Shown here piece by piece: positions 1 through 7,114 of a stretch of 16,624 nt of DNA. This DNA is from Methanocorpusculaceae archaeon UBA456 (GTDB lineage Archaea; Halobacteriota; Methanomicrobia; Methanomicrobiales; Methanocorpusculaceae), in NCBI GenBank assembly GCA_002496395.1, contig DAJQ01000022.1, positions 16,583 to 33,206 on the forward strand, written 5' to 3'. The first letter of the stretch is position 1. Each line of letters opens with the position of its first letter. The notes under the pieces were generated by a model. It did no database searches, had not been told where the DNA came from, and saw nothing but the letters and a program-made list of their open reading frames with translations. The translations under genes were made by a program, and so were the position numbers.

Positions 1-301
1 CGAGGACGGCAAACCCGGCACCGAAGATCAGGCCGCCGACGATGGTGGCACCCACTGATCCCACTTTTGTGTGGAGGTGGACAAAACCTGCCGCCTTCAT
101 GGTATAGATGCCGATCATCCCGACAAGGATTGCAGTCATCATGATCTGGACAACCGTGAAGTCGGTGAGAAGAAGCTGGCCGAGGATCACGTCATAGGAG
201 GCAACCCCTCCTTTCTGGAGGAGGAAGCCGAAGATGATCCCGAAAATAAGCCCAAGAAGTATCTGGGCTTTTTTATTGGATCTCAGTTCATCAAATGTCA
301 T
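1..301 (-). CDS. YeeE/YedE family sulfur permease subunit, C-terminus cut by window edge
   Basis: This is the N-terminal 100 residues of a small polytopic membrane protein; the reading frame is still open at base 1. After a short polar start (MTFDELRSNKKAQ) comes a Gly-rich hydrophobic helix (LLGLIFGIIFGFLLQKGG), then further membrane segments containing VGMIGIYTMKAAGFVHLHTK and a final GATIVGGLIFGAGFAVL. The Gly-rich helices and the pairing with a second half-size protein are typical of two-gene YeeE/YedE (sulfur transport, DUF395-type) permeases; relatives import thiosulfate. The ATG at 299-301 is supported by a GGTGG ribosome-binding site at 307-311. It lies 10 bases after the neighbouring permease gene and is presumably translated with it. 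The family assignment is from pattern recognition; the substrate is inferred from the neighbours. Confidence 0.8.
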   Translation of the reverse strand, partial: MTFDELRSNKKAQILLGLIFGIIFGFLLQKGGVASYDVILGQLLLTDFTVVQIMMTAILVGMIGIYTMKAAGFVHLHTKVGSVGATIVGGLIFGAGFAVL

Positions 302-311
302 ATCTGCCACC

Positions 312-836
312 TCACAGGAATGCGAACCCATAGATCATCCCGGCGACCAGAATGCCGCCGATGAAGAAGCAGCAGGCAGCAACCCAGCTGGCAAGGCCGA
401 GCTGGAGTGTGCCGGATATGCCGTGTCCGGAGGTGCAGCCGCCTGCCCACCGTGCGCCAAGCCCCATCAGGATGCCCCCGACTAATGCAACGCCCGCCCT
501 GAGAAGGGCATCTGTTCCGAATGCCCCTGCAAAGAGCGGCGGCACCGTCAGCAGAGAGAAGGTGCCGGAGAGGTATGCGGAGATGAATCCCCCGATCACA
601 ACCCCCACTATAATAATCCACTGCCAGTCAACAGTCGGCGTAATCTTCTGGTAGTATGCCATCGATTCGGCCTTCTGCCGTGAGAGAGCCGTCTCTACCA
701 TTCCGGCGGTCTTCGCATAGGCAGTCGATGCCCCGAGGGGCCGGTCGGAGAGGAGGAAGGTCAGCCATATCAGGATGCCTATTCCCGCTCCCACAATATA
801 GGGCGACCATGTCGCCGCTGTAAACCATTCGATCAT
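312..836 (-). CDS. YeeE/YedE family sulfur permease subunit
   Basis: A 174-residue integral membrane protein with hydrophobic helices at about residues 11-30, 72-92, 111-128 and 146-172. The motif GARWAGGCTSGHGISG (about 127-142, with Cys134 and His138) is the hallmark of YeeE/YedE permeases, where conserved cysteines are thought to relay thiosulfate or persulfide sulfur. The ATG at 834-836 is preceded by a strong GGTGATG ribosome-binding site at 841-847. It sits 32 bases after the metallo-hydrolase/rhodanese gene and 10 bases before the second permease half, so the two halves probably form one transporter feeding the rhodanese enzyme. Family: high confidence. Substrate (thiosulfate or another sulfane-sulfur donor): inference. 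Confidence 0.88.
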   Translation of the reverse strand: MIEWFTAATWSPYIVGAGIGILIWLTFLLSDRPLGASTAYAKTAGMVETALSRQKAESMAYYQKITPTVDWQWIIIVGVVIGGFISAYLSGTFSLLTVPPLFAGAFGTDALLRAGVALVGGILMGLGARWAGGCTSGHGISGTLQLGLASWVAACCFFIGGILVAGMIYGFAFL

Positions 837-868
837 TTTTCATCACCTTTTTTTTTCCATCTCACTTA

Positions 869-2239
869 TCACGGAACCGGTGCAAACCCGGCCCGACTGT
901 ATGCGGTATAACCGCCGCCGAGGTTCATCACCTGGTTGATACCATGCATCTTCAGGATGCTCGCGGCAATGCTCGCCCGCTGGCCACCCCGGCACATGAC
1001 GATGTAGTGCTGATCGCTCTTCAGCTCTGTATACCGGGTCCTGAGATCATGCCAGGGGATATGGATCGACTGCTCTGCATGGGCAAGATTCCACTCCTCC
1101 TGTGATCGGACATCGATTAAGGTTGCCTTGCCGCTTTCCACAAGCGTATCTGCCTCTTCAGGAGGGATCACCGGCACCCGTGAGATCGGGAATGCGACAG
1201 TTCCCCAGGCGAGCATCCCCCCTTCAAGGAATCCGCTGATGGTGTCAAACCCGACCCGCCTCAGCTGGAGGGCGGCTTCCTCTACCTGCTGCTTTCCCTC
1301 GACGACCAGAACGATCTCCTGATCCGGCGGGAGCACCCAGCCCGCCTGCGTGGCAAAGCTCCCGGAGAGATCGATATGCCATGTCTTTGGGATATGCATC
1401 CCTGAAAATGCGGGGTAGCTCCGGACATCCAGCAGCAGGGCGCCGTCCCTGATCTTCTCAGAGAAGGTCTTTGGATCAACCGGGGCGGGACTTTTCAGGT
1501 TTCGCATCAGTTCCGGCCCTCTCCGGTTGATCTCGGAACAGCGGGCAAAATGATCAGGTGCAGCGGGCATATCCGAGGTGAGTGCCCGTATGAACTCCTC
1601 TTTTGTCTTGATCAGGAGGGCATAGTTGTATTTCTTCTCGTACCCGATCGTGCTCGTCCGCTTTGCCGCCATCGCCCTCCCGCAGAGGGATCCCATCCCA
1701 TGTGCCGGATAGACCTCGACCTCGTCGGGGAGGGTCATGATCCTGGTATGCAGGTTCTCATAGAGGGATGATGCGAGCATCTCTGCCATGCCGGGGAAGA
1801 GATCCGGCCTTCCGACATCCCCGACAAAGAGAGTATCGCCCGGGAAGAGGGCAACCGGGGTCTTGCCACGGGCGAGATCGGTGGCGATGTAGGCGATATG
1901 TTCGGGGGTGTGGCCGGCGGTATCGATCACCGCAAACCGGATATCTTCAAGCTCGATTAGATCGCCTTCGGCAACAGGGCTATGCGGGAATGCGCAGTCC
2001 CCGGATTTCGGTGCATAGATTGTGGCACCGGTCAGATCAGCCAGATCAAGGTGACCGGAGATGAAATCTGCGTGCAGGTGCGTCTCGAGGATGTGGGTGA
2101 TCTTCAGGCCATTTTGCGATGCATATTCGATGTACCGGCCGATATCCCGTGAGGGATCGATGACAGCACATGCCTTGTTCCCGGCAACGATATAGGAGCT
2201 GTGGGCGATGCCGGGGATGAAAAACTGCTGGATGATCAT
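869..2239 (-). CDS. CstB-like persulfide dioxygenase/rhodanese fusion (MBL-Rhd-Rhd)
   Basis: A 456-residue, three-domain soluble protein. Residues 1-240 are a metallo-beta-lactamase fold of the ETHE1/persulfide-dioxygenase type: THLHADFISGH (His54, His56, Asp58), AGHTPEH (His110), GDTLFVGDVGRPD (Asp135, Asp141) and YPAH (His180). By alignment His54, His110 and Asp141 match the iron ligands of ETHE1. Residues about 262-350 form a rhodanese domain with no Cys in its active-site loop (VVEGKQQ), so it is probably structural. Residues about 365-453 form a second rhodanese with an intact loop CRGGQRAS, catalytic Cys416. This order, inactive then active rhodanese, is that of CstB, which handles low-molecular-weight persulfides and yields thiosulfate. 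The gene follows the SLC13 permease by 16 bases and precedes the YeeE/YedE pair. The ribosome-binding site is weak. The O2-dependent reaction is established for the family, not shown here. Confidence 0.9.
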   Translation of the reverse strand: MIIQQFFIPGIAHSSYIVAGNKACAVIDPSRDIGRYIEYASQNGLKITHILETHLHADFISGHLDLADLTGATIYAPKSGDCAFPHSPVAEGDLIELEDIRFAVIDTAGHTPEHIAYIATDLARGKTPVALFPGDTLFVGDVGRPDLFPGMAEMLASSLYENLHTRIMTLPDEVEVYPAHGMGSLCGRAMAAKRTSTIGYEKKYNYALLIKTKEEFIRALTSDMPAAPDHFARCSEINRRGPELMRNLKSPAPVDPKTFSEKIRDGALLLDVRSYPAFSGMHIPKTWHIDLSGSFATQAGWVLPPDQEIVLVVEGKQQVEEAALQLRRVGFDTISGFLEGGMLAWGTVAFPISRVPVIPPEEADTLVESGKATLIDVRSQEEWNLAHAEQSIHIPWHDLRTRYTELKSDQHYIVMCRGGQRASIAASILKMHGINQVMNLGGGYTAYSRAGFAPVP

Positions 2240-2255
2240 AGGCGCTTCATCTGCT

Positions 2256-4034
2256 CTATGCGATGAGGAGGTAAATGAGTGTTGTGGCTATTGCGATGAA
2301 GATCACTGTCATCACACTGCCGGCTTTGAGATAGTCCCTCGTGTTGTATCCGCCCGGACCCATCAGGAGGGCGTTTACCTGGTGGGTCGGGAGGATGAAG
2401 GAGTTTGAGGCACAGACTGCCACGAGGAGTGCCAGGGCAGTCGGCTCGATCCCGGTCCCGGCACCGGTGATCATCACGAGCGGTACCAGCAGGACGGTTG
2501 CGGCGACATTCGAGATGATCAGGGAGAGCACCGTTGCAAGCACCGCAACCGCCGCAAGAATCACGATTGGGTGGGCTCCGGCAAGGGCGCCTGTGAGGGC
2601 TCCGGCGATGAGAGCGGCTGCCCCGGACTTCTCCATCGCAATCCCAAGGGGGATCAGTCCGGCGATCAGGACAACTGTCTTCCATTCAATGGCCCGGTAT
2701 GACTCCTCGATCGAGAGGACACCGGTAATCACCATCAATACGGCACCGGTGAGAAGGGCGAGCGAGAGGGGAACCCCGGTCATGGTGAGGGCAAGTGCGA
2801 ACGCGAAGATTACTACTGCGAGTGTGCCTTTGCTATGCCGCATCTCCTCGCCTTCAGGATGGGTGAGCAGGATCAGATCCCGGTTCCCGGCAAGGAGCCG
2901 GAGCGTATCCCATGAGCCGAAGGCAACGATGGTGTCACCGGCTGCAAGCGGAATATCTGAAAAATCGACCCGGTTCTCGGTCTCGCCGCTGACATGGAGG
3001 ATCGGTTCGATCGAGAACCGCTGCCTGAAACCGATCTCACGCGGGGTCTTCCCGATGATGGAAGCCTTTGGCCGGACGGTCAGTTCTGCAAACCCAAACC
3101 CCTCGCCATCCAGGATCTCTTTTAGCCTGCTGTCATCGACGGTGGGGATGCACCCCGAATCCTCGATAAACCTCTGGAAATTCTCAGCAGATCCGAGGAA
3201 TGCCAGCTCCTGTGCAGGTTCAAGACGGGTTGAGCGTGACGGGGCGACCGTGATATCCTTATAGGTCCTGACCGCGAGGAGGTCGAGCCCGTACCTGACC
3301 TTGAAGAATGCCTCTTCACGTGTCTGCCCGACAAAGGGGGATTGTGGAGGGAGCGTGCATGTCCGCACCGGGTGGTTGATCTCCCAGATCTCTGCCACGG
3401 TCGGGCCGGGAGGCTTCTCCTCCTTCTGCGGGAGAAGGGCGCCTCCGAAGAAGGCAAAGAGTGCAACCCCGGCGATCAGGAGGGCAAGGCCGATCGGGGT
3501 CACGGCGAAGAGGCCGAAGGGTTCTGCACCCGACTGGATGAGGAGGTCGTTTAAGACGATCAGGGGGCCGGAACCGATCATCGTGATGCTGCCTCCGAGG
3601 ATGGCGGCAAACCCCATCGGCATCATCAGCCGTGAGACAGGAATCTTCGTCTGTTTACTGATCCTCCTCATCGCCGGGAGGAAGAGGGCGGCTGCCCCGA
3701 TATTCTGCATCACCGATGAGAGGAGGCCGACGGTGATCCCGATCGTCGAGCTGACCCGCTTCTCTTGTGTGCCTGCATACCTGACAATCGAATGGGCAAG
3801 TTTTGAGGTGATCCCGGTCCTCTCTATCCCATAGCTGAGGATCATCACCGATGCCATCGCCATCACCGCGTTTGAGGCAAAGCCCGAGATCGCCTCCATC
3901 GGCGTGATGAGGCCGAGCCACGCAAGAGCAATTGCTGCGCCGATTGCGACGAGATCGATTCGTACACGGTCGCTTACAAAGAGGATGATCGTGACAAGAA
4001 GGACAATGCCAACGAGCAGGATACCGGTATCCAT
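2256..4034 (-). CDS. SLC13/DASS family anion permease with two central RCK_C domains
   Basis: A 592-residue membrane protein built as membrane half, soluble middle, membrane half. Residues about 1-215 and 405-592 are hydrophobic and belong to the divalent anion:sodium symporter (SLC13/DASS, ion-transporter superfamily) type, with inverted-repeat motifs MQNIGAAALFLPA and GGSITMIGSG in the first half and SNVAATVLLVPL and SNSFILPTHQVNALL in the second. The middle holds two RCK_C (TrkA_C) ligand-binding domains, near residues 225-300 (GLDLLAVRTYKD) and 310-390 (AAGDTIVAFGS). Relatives with this layout include sulfate and other oxyanion permeases. Placement directly before the persulfide dioxygenase suggests a sulfur anion as substrate, but that is inference. 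No clear Shine-Dalgarno precedes the ATG. An AT-rich stretch just upstream could give it its own promoter. Confidence 0.85.
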   Translation of the reverse strand: MDTGILLVGIVLLVTIILFVSDRVRIDLVAIGAAIALAWLGLITPMEAISGFASNAVMAMASVMILSYGIERTGITSKLAHSIVRYAGTQEKRVSSTIGITVGLLSSVMQNIGAAALFLPAMRRISKQTKIPVSRLMMPMGFAAILGGSITMIGSGPLIVLNDLLIQSGAEPFGLFAVTPIGLALLIAGVALFAFFGGALLPQKEEKPPGPTVAEIWEINHPVRTCTLPPQSPFVGQTREEAFFKVRYGLDLLAVRTYKDITVAPSRSTRLEPAQELAFLGSAENFQRFIEDSGCIPTVDDSRLKEILDGEGFGFAELTVRPKASIIGKTPREIGFRQRFSIEPILHVSGETENRVDFSDIPLAAGDTIVAFGSWDTLRLLAGNRDLILLTHPEGEEMRHSKGTLAVVIFAFALALTMTGVPLSLALLTGAVLMVITGVLSIEESYRAIEWKTVVLIAGLIPLGIAMEKSGAAALIAGALTGALAGAHPIVILAAVAVLATVLSLIISNVAATVLLVPLVMITGAGTGIEPTALALLVAVCASNSFILPTHQVNALLMGPGGYNTRDYLKAGSVMTVIFIAIATTLIYLLIA

Positions 4035-4059
4035 TCAGAACAACTGGTGATATGGTGGA

Positions 4060-4073
4060 TAGAATAAAAAAGG
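4060..4073 (-). promoter_or_regulatory. AT-rich element between regulator and permease genes: terminator T-tract or TATA box
   Basis: On the minus strand the sequence just past the regulator stop codon reads CCTTTTTTATTC. It could be the oligo-T terminator of the regulator transcript. Equally it could be a weak TATA box about 32 bases before the permease ATG at 4034, which would give a nearly leaderless permease mRNA and explain the missing ribosome-binding site. The sequence alone does not decide. Confidence 0.3.
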
Positions 4074-4078
4074 TTGCC

Positions 4079-4513
4079 TCAGGTACGGGAGAGCCGGGCT
4101 GCGGTCAGGTGGCGTTTCAGCGTCTCAGCTGCCTCGGTATCTGATCCAAAACAGTCGAGGAGCGCCCTGATCTGCTGGATCGTCTCGGGATGCAGCTCAT
4201 GCTCCATGAAGCAGGCGTCCTTCTCGGCAACCGTTTCGGGCACTTTCAGGAGCAGAAGAAACTCCTTGAGGGTTTCATGGCGGAGATGCACCGATCTCCC
4301 GATCGACTCGCCTTCGGGGAGGAGGATGACGCCTTCATATCTCCGGTACTCGATTAATCCAAAGGAGTGGAGTTTTCGAAACATCTCGACAACTGTGGAC
4401 GGCCTGACCCCAAGTTCGAGGGCAACATCTTTTGTCCGGGCATATCCTTTTCTGGTTGTTACCCGGTAGATTGCTTCGAGATAATCTTCTGCCTTCCGCG
4501 AGAGGTGCTTCAC
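4079..4513 (-). CDS. DtxR/MntR-family metal-dependent transcriptional regulator
   Basis: I choose the GTG at 4511-4513, giving 144 residues starting (M)KHLSRKAEDYLEAIY. GAGGAT at 4519-4524 lies 5 bases upstream, and a start here matches the family's usual length and N-terminus; the open frame extends to 4657 without family similarity. Residues 1-70 are the winged-helix DNA-binding domain (GYARTKDVALELGVRPSTVVEMFRKL); the rest is the dimerisation and metal-binding domain. Aligned by eye to B. subtilis MntR at a constant offset of 2, the metal ligands are Asp10, Glu13, His79, Cys101, Glu104 and His105. Cys101 replaces MntR Glu99, as in the iron sensors DtxR/IdeR, while Asp10 is MntR-like. The C-terminal SH3-like domain of DtxR is absent. 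As the first gene of the sulfur set it probably controls it; which metal it senses cannot be read from the sequence. Confidence 0.87.
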   Translation of the reverse strand: MKHLSRKAEDYLEAIYRVTTRKGYARTKDVALELGVRPSTVVEMFRKLHSFGLIEYRRYEGVILLPEGESIGRSVHLRHETLKEFLLLLKVPETVAEKDACFMEHELHPETIQQIRALLDCFGSDTEAAETLKRHLTAARLSRT

Positions 4514-4593
4514 GGTACATCCTCTGTTTTTGACAGGTATAGAATGTTTTCCCCCATGATGTCTGTGTTGCATAGCAAAATAGCTCCCAGGCT

Positions 4594-4604
4594 GATAGAC
4601 TATC
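4594..4604. repeat. 11-base palindrome GATAGACTATC in the regulator leader
   Basis: GATAG-A-CTATC is a perfect dyad with a single-base centre. It lies about 80 bases upstream of the regulator GTG, within the predicted 5' leader of its mRNA. It could be a second operator half of the regulator region or chance. Confidence 0.3.
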
Positions 4605-4630
4605 TGGTATTTGGTTGATAAGAATGCCTG

Positions 4631-4655
4631 CCGAATATGTTTCGGAATTATATTC
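4631..4655 (-). promoter_or_regulatory. Predicted promoter and operator of the regulator/sulfur gene set
   Basis: On the minus strand a TATA-like stretch GAATATAATTCC (plus-strand 4644-4655, core TATAAT at 4647-4652) is followed at once by a perfect inverted repeat CCGAA-TATGT-TTCGG (4631-4645). With the usual archaeal TATA-to-start distance of about 25-27 bases, transcription would begin near 4623, so the dyad lies between the TATA box and the start site. A bound repressor there would block RNA polymerase. The leader to the GTG at 4513 would be about 110 bases. A DtxR-family autoregulatory site is a reasonable guess; the sequence does not match the classical DtxR box. Confidence 0.45.
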
Positions 4656-5141
4656 AAATCCGAGATTTTGAAAAGGGAGAACGGAGAAGTGTGCCCGAGG
4701 CTGGTGCATACAGCATATCATATCGGGGCACATGGATGAGGTTTTGGTAACCATTGGCTGAAGTGATGGTATTCCATTTGAATAACCCGGAAAATCCGGC
4801 CTCCGCAAGCCTTCGTCCCGGGTGGTGTTTTGTGTCTCTCTTTCTCACCTCCTGTGTGTTGTCTGGCGACCTCCCGGATCCCCTCTATTTCCCCATATGC
4901 CGGGACTGCGGGTCGCTATTTCACTCTCTGTAGTTTGGGAGAGATGAGGAGATCCCAAAAACAATTTGTTTTTCCCCACATCTCCGAACGATCGTCTGGT
5001 TATTGGGCTGTAACCGAAGGATGAACGCACTGCTCCCCATGTCTTTCCGACAATCCTTCGATCAACTACATTCATAGGCTACGTTCATAGAAATGTAACC
5101 CTTTCGATGGACATATATCCCACAATGCATGATAGAGAGAT
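4656..5141. other. Gene-poor intergenic region with dyads and a tandem repeat
   Basis: No open frame here shows coding character in either strand. The region holds a 17-base palindrome AAAAACAATTTGTTTTT (4957-4973), an inverted repeat CGAAGGAT/ATCCTTCG (5015-5022 and 5053-5060, 30-base loop) and a tandem repeat TACATTCATAG/TACGTTCATAG (5067-5077 and 5080-5090, 13-base period). The tandem copies end about 20 bases before the TATA box of the next plus-strand gene, where activator or repressor sites would sit. A small RNA in the 4957-5060 interval is possible but unsupported. Confidence 0.4.
5113..5118 (+). promoter_or_regulatory. TATA box for a probably leaderless HEAT-protein mRNA
   Basis: ATATAT lies with its centre about 26 bases before the ATG at 5142. 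That is the standard archaeal TATA-to-start distance, so transcription would begin at or next to the start codon. The bases before the ATG (GATAGAGAGAT) contain no good Shine-Dalgarno, which agrees with a leaderless transcript. Confidence 0.45.
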
Positions 5142-6320
5142 ATGGATCCTCCAGGAGACCGGAATCTCCAGATCACAATCGTACTCCTGGGTCTCCTCCT
5201 CGCAACCGCAGCAGAGCTGATCCTTCATATCGGGTATGGTGTGATGACGGGCTATACCCATCTCTATTATATCATCATCATCATCTCTGCCTTCTATTTC
5301 CGGTACTATGGCGTGGTTTCCGGTGCGTACCTCGCCGTTGTGCATATCTATGCGGAGTTTGTGCTTACCGGGTCCGTAACAGCTGATGCTGTATTCCGTG
5401 CGGGATCATTCATCATTGTCGGCCTCCTCTCCGGCTACCTCTTTTCGACATATCTCAGGAAAGGCCATGTCAGGGAAGTGCTGGAGGATAGCATGTACCG
5501 GGTTCGGGCGATGATGGTGAGTGAGGATGATATTCTCAGGATGAGAAAGACGGATGATGTCCCTGCACTTCTGAATGTCCTTGCTCATGGAGAACTGGAT
5601 CAGCGGTACAGTGCCATAGATGCCCTCGGTCTCCTCCGCGATCCGCGTGCTATCGAACTGCTTATTGAAATACTACAAAGCGATGCCTATTCCGGGCTCC
5701 GGTGGAAGGCGGCAGAAGCGCTTGCCAGGATAGGTACGCCTGCTGTTGGTCCCCTGATCACACTCCTTGACGATCCGGATGAAGATGTACGGTGGAAGGT
5801 GGCGATTGCCCTTGGCGAGATCGGGGATCCGCAGGCAGTTGCTCCACTTATCGCGCTGCTTGATGATCCCGACTCCTATGTAAAGAGCCGGGCTGCGCTT
5901 GCGCTTGGATCGATTGGCGATCCTGCTCTTCCCAAGTTGCTTGCCTCCCTTGCCTCACCGGATCCCGCGGTGAGGGCTGCTGTTCTCTCGGCGCTTGGCG
6001 TTATTGGATCTGATCAGGTGATCCCGCCGCTCATCGATGCCCTCTTTGATCCTGTCGATATGGTCAGCCTTGAAGCGGCAATGTCGCTTACAAAGATTGG
6101 ATCCCCGGCCATCCCCCCGCTCCTTGAAGCCCTCACTTCTGCTTCCCCTGAGGAGAAACGTGCTCTTCTGCTGGATCGGGGCCTTGCAGAAGCGATCACC
6201 GGGATATTTGCGGATGCAGATTCCAGTCAGCGTCAGGAACTTGCGTGCTCTCTTGAAGAACTCTCAGATCCGACCCTCCTTCCCTTCGTTGAAGAGCTGA
6301 GGGTGGTGAAATTGGAATAA
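5142..6320 (+). CDS. Membrane-anchored HEAT-repeat protein
   Basis: A 392-residue protein with an N-terminal membrane domain and a cytoplasmic HEAT solenoid. Hydrophobic segments lie at about residues 11-31, 41-72 (HLYYIIIIISAFYFRYYG) and 84-104; this short block resembles the sensory membrane domains found before archaeal histidine kinases. Residues about 138-332 form about six HEAT-like (PBS-lyase type) repeats of about 31 residues, each recognisable by patterns such as DPDEDVRWKVAIALGEIGD. HEAT solenoids of this type bind partner proteins; no catalytic motif is seen. The start at 5142 rather than an upstream ATG fits the TATA spacing. The gene stands alone at its 3' end: an oligo-T run and a new promoter follow. 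Function unknown; a membrane scaffold or sensor is my inference. Confidence 0.8.
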   Translation: MDPPGDRNLQITIVLLGLLLATAAELILHIGYGVMTGYTHLYYIIIIISAFYFRYYGVVSGAYLAVVHIYAEFVLTGSVTADAVFRAGSFIIVGLLSGYLFSTYLRKGHVREVLEDSMYRVRAMMVSEDDILRMRKTDDVPALLNVLAHGELDQRYSAIDALGLLRDPRAIELLIEILQSDAYSGLRWKAAEALARIGTPAVGPLITLLDDPDEDVRWKVAIALGEIGDPQAVAPLIALLDDPDSYVKSRAALALGSIGDPALPKLLASLASPDPAVRAAVLSALGVIGSDQVIPPLIDALFDPVDMVSLEAAMSLTKIGSPAIPPLLEALTSASPEEKRALLLDRGLAEAITGIFADADSSQRQELACSLEELSDPTLLPFVEELRVVKLE

Positions 6321-6354
6321 ATACTTTATACGTCCTTTTTTGCGTAAATACGCA
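6321..6354 (+). promoter_or_regulatory. Promoter with dyad before the DUF432/MscS/HEAT/polC run
   Basis: A TATA-like ACTTTATA (6323-6330) is followed by an oligo-T run (6335-6341), which may also end the upstream transcript. Then comes the inverted repeat TGCGTA-AA-TACGCA (6341-6354). Transcription would start near 6353, so the dyad covers the start region and could be an operator. The leader to the TTG start at 6374 would be about 20 bases and holds GGGG (6361-6364) as a weak ribosome-binding site. Confidence 0.5.
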
Positions 6355-6373
6355 TGATATGGGGTAACCTTTA

Positions 6374-7114
6374 TTGACTGGGGGATACCAGATCACTCCT
6401 GTGTACGGGAAATTTGGCTATGAATTTTGCGTTGAGAAAGATGACCTGAAGGTCTGTTTTTCAAAAGAAGACGATTTTCTCCGCTATCACCGTAACCTTG
6501 GCGGAACGGTTGTGGAGCGGATCATCGCCTCCGAATCAGGGACGGTGATCATCAACCCTGTGGAGCCTTTGAACCTGCCTGATGAAGTGACCCGGTTCCT
6601 CGAGATCCGGTTCGAGCCGATCGAGATCGAGCCGGAGGCAACACGCCGGATCTATCTGACATTCCCGATCGAGATTGCAGTCTTCCTGATGAAGAATGAT
6701 GCATACCGGTGCATCGATATCTTTTCAAGGGTGCCGCAGAAGTACTCGCTCTATGGGCCGACTGATACCGGTGTGATCACCCGGTATCACTGGAGCGAGG
6801 TCTTCCTCAGGCGTCCTGATCCCGATCCAAGCCTGTATGGAGTGGTTGAACTGGATCTGATGAATTCGACAAAGAACTGGGTGGAGGTCTCCCGGGCTGT
6901 CTTTGAGAATTTTGGGATGAAGATCTACTATGATAACGATCTCGTCTCGATGAGTGCCGGAATGAAGATCTACAAGCCGATGCTCGCCTATACCGCCTTT
7001 GAGGATAAGCCGATAATAAGCGGGATGCAGAAGTCGATCGAGCTCTACTACTCCCGGAAGCTGGCGGGTGTTGATAAGATGGCATACTATTCGATGGAGG
7101 AGGGGCTGGTCTGA
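6374..7114 (+). CDS. DUF432-like conserved archaeal protein
   Basis: A 246-residue soluble protein with no membrane segment and no catalytic motif I can identify. The TTG at 6374 is taken as start: the only closer upstream in-frame ATG (6359) runs straight into TAA, and the next choice, GTG at 6401, has no ribosome-binding site. Sequence features include GYEFCVEKDDLKVCF near the start and a beta-rich central part (EIRFEPIEIEPEATRRIYLTF) with Arg/Glu pairs, then YSLYGPTDTGVITRYHW. I think it belongs to DUF432, a euryarchaeal family of about this size. Its stop TGA directly abuts the MscS start codon, so the two are translationally coupled and may act together, for example as a cytoplasmic partner of the channel. 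That role is inference. Confidence 0.6.
   Translation: MTGGYQITPVYGKFGYEFCVEKDDLKVCFSKEDDFLRYHRNLGGTVVERIIASESGTVIINPVEPLNLPDEVTRFLEIRFEPIEIEPEATRRIYLTFPIEIAVFLMKNDAYRCIDIFSRVPQKYSLYGPTDTGVITRYHWSEVFLRRPDPDPSLYGVVELDLMNSTKNWVEVSRAVFENFGMKIYYDNDLVSMSAGMKIYKPMLAYTAFEDKPIISGMQKSIELYYSRKLAGVDKMAYYSMEEGLV

Noticed and set aside
2341..3264. 307-codon plus-strand open frame opposite the SLC13 gene
   Set aside because: It is the antisense of a strong membrane-protein gene; its Ser/Arg/Ala-rich composition without domains is what an antisense frame in GC-rich DNA gives.
4514..4657. N-terminal extension of the DtxR-type regulator to an ATG at 4657
   Set aside because: The extra 48 residues are unlike the family, run through the predicted promoter leader and dyad, and lack a ribosome-binding site; the GTG at 4513 has one and gives the normal length.
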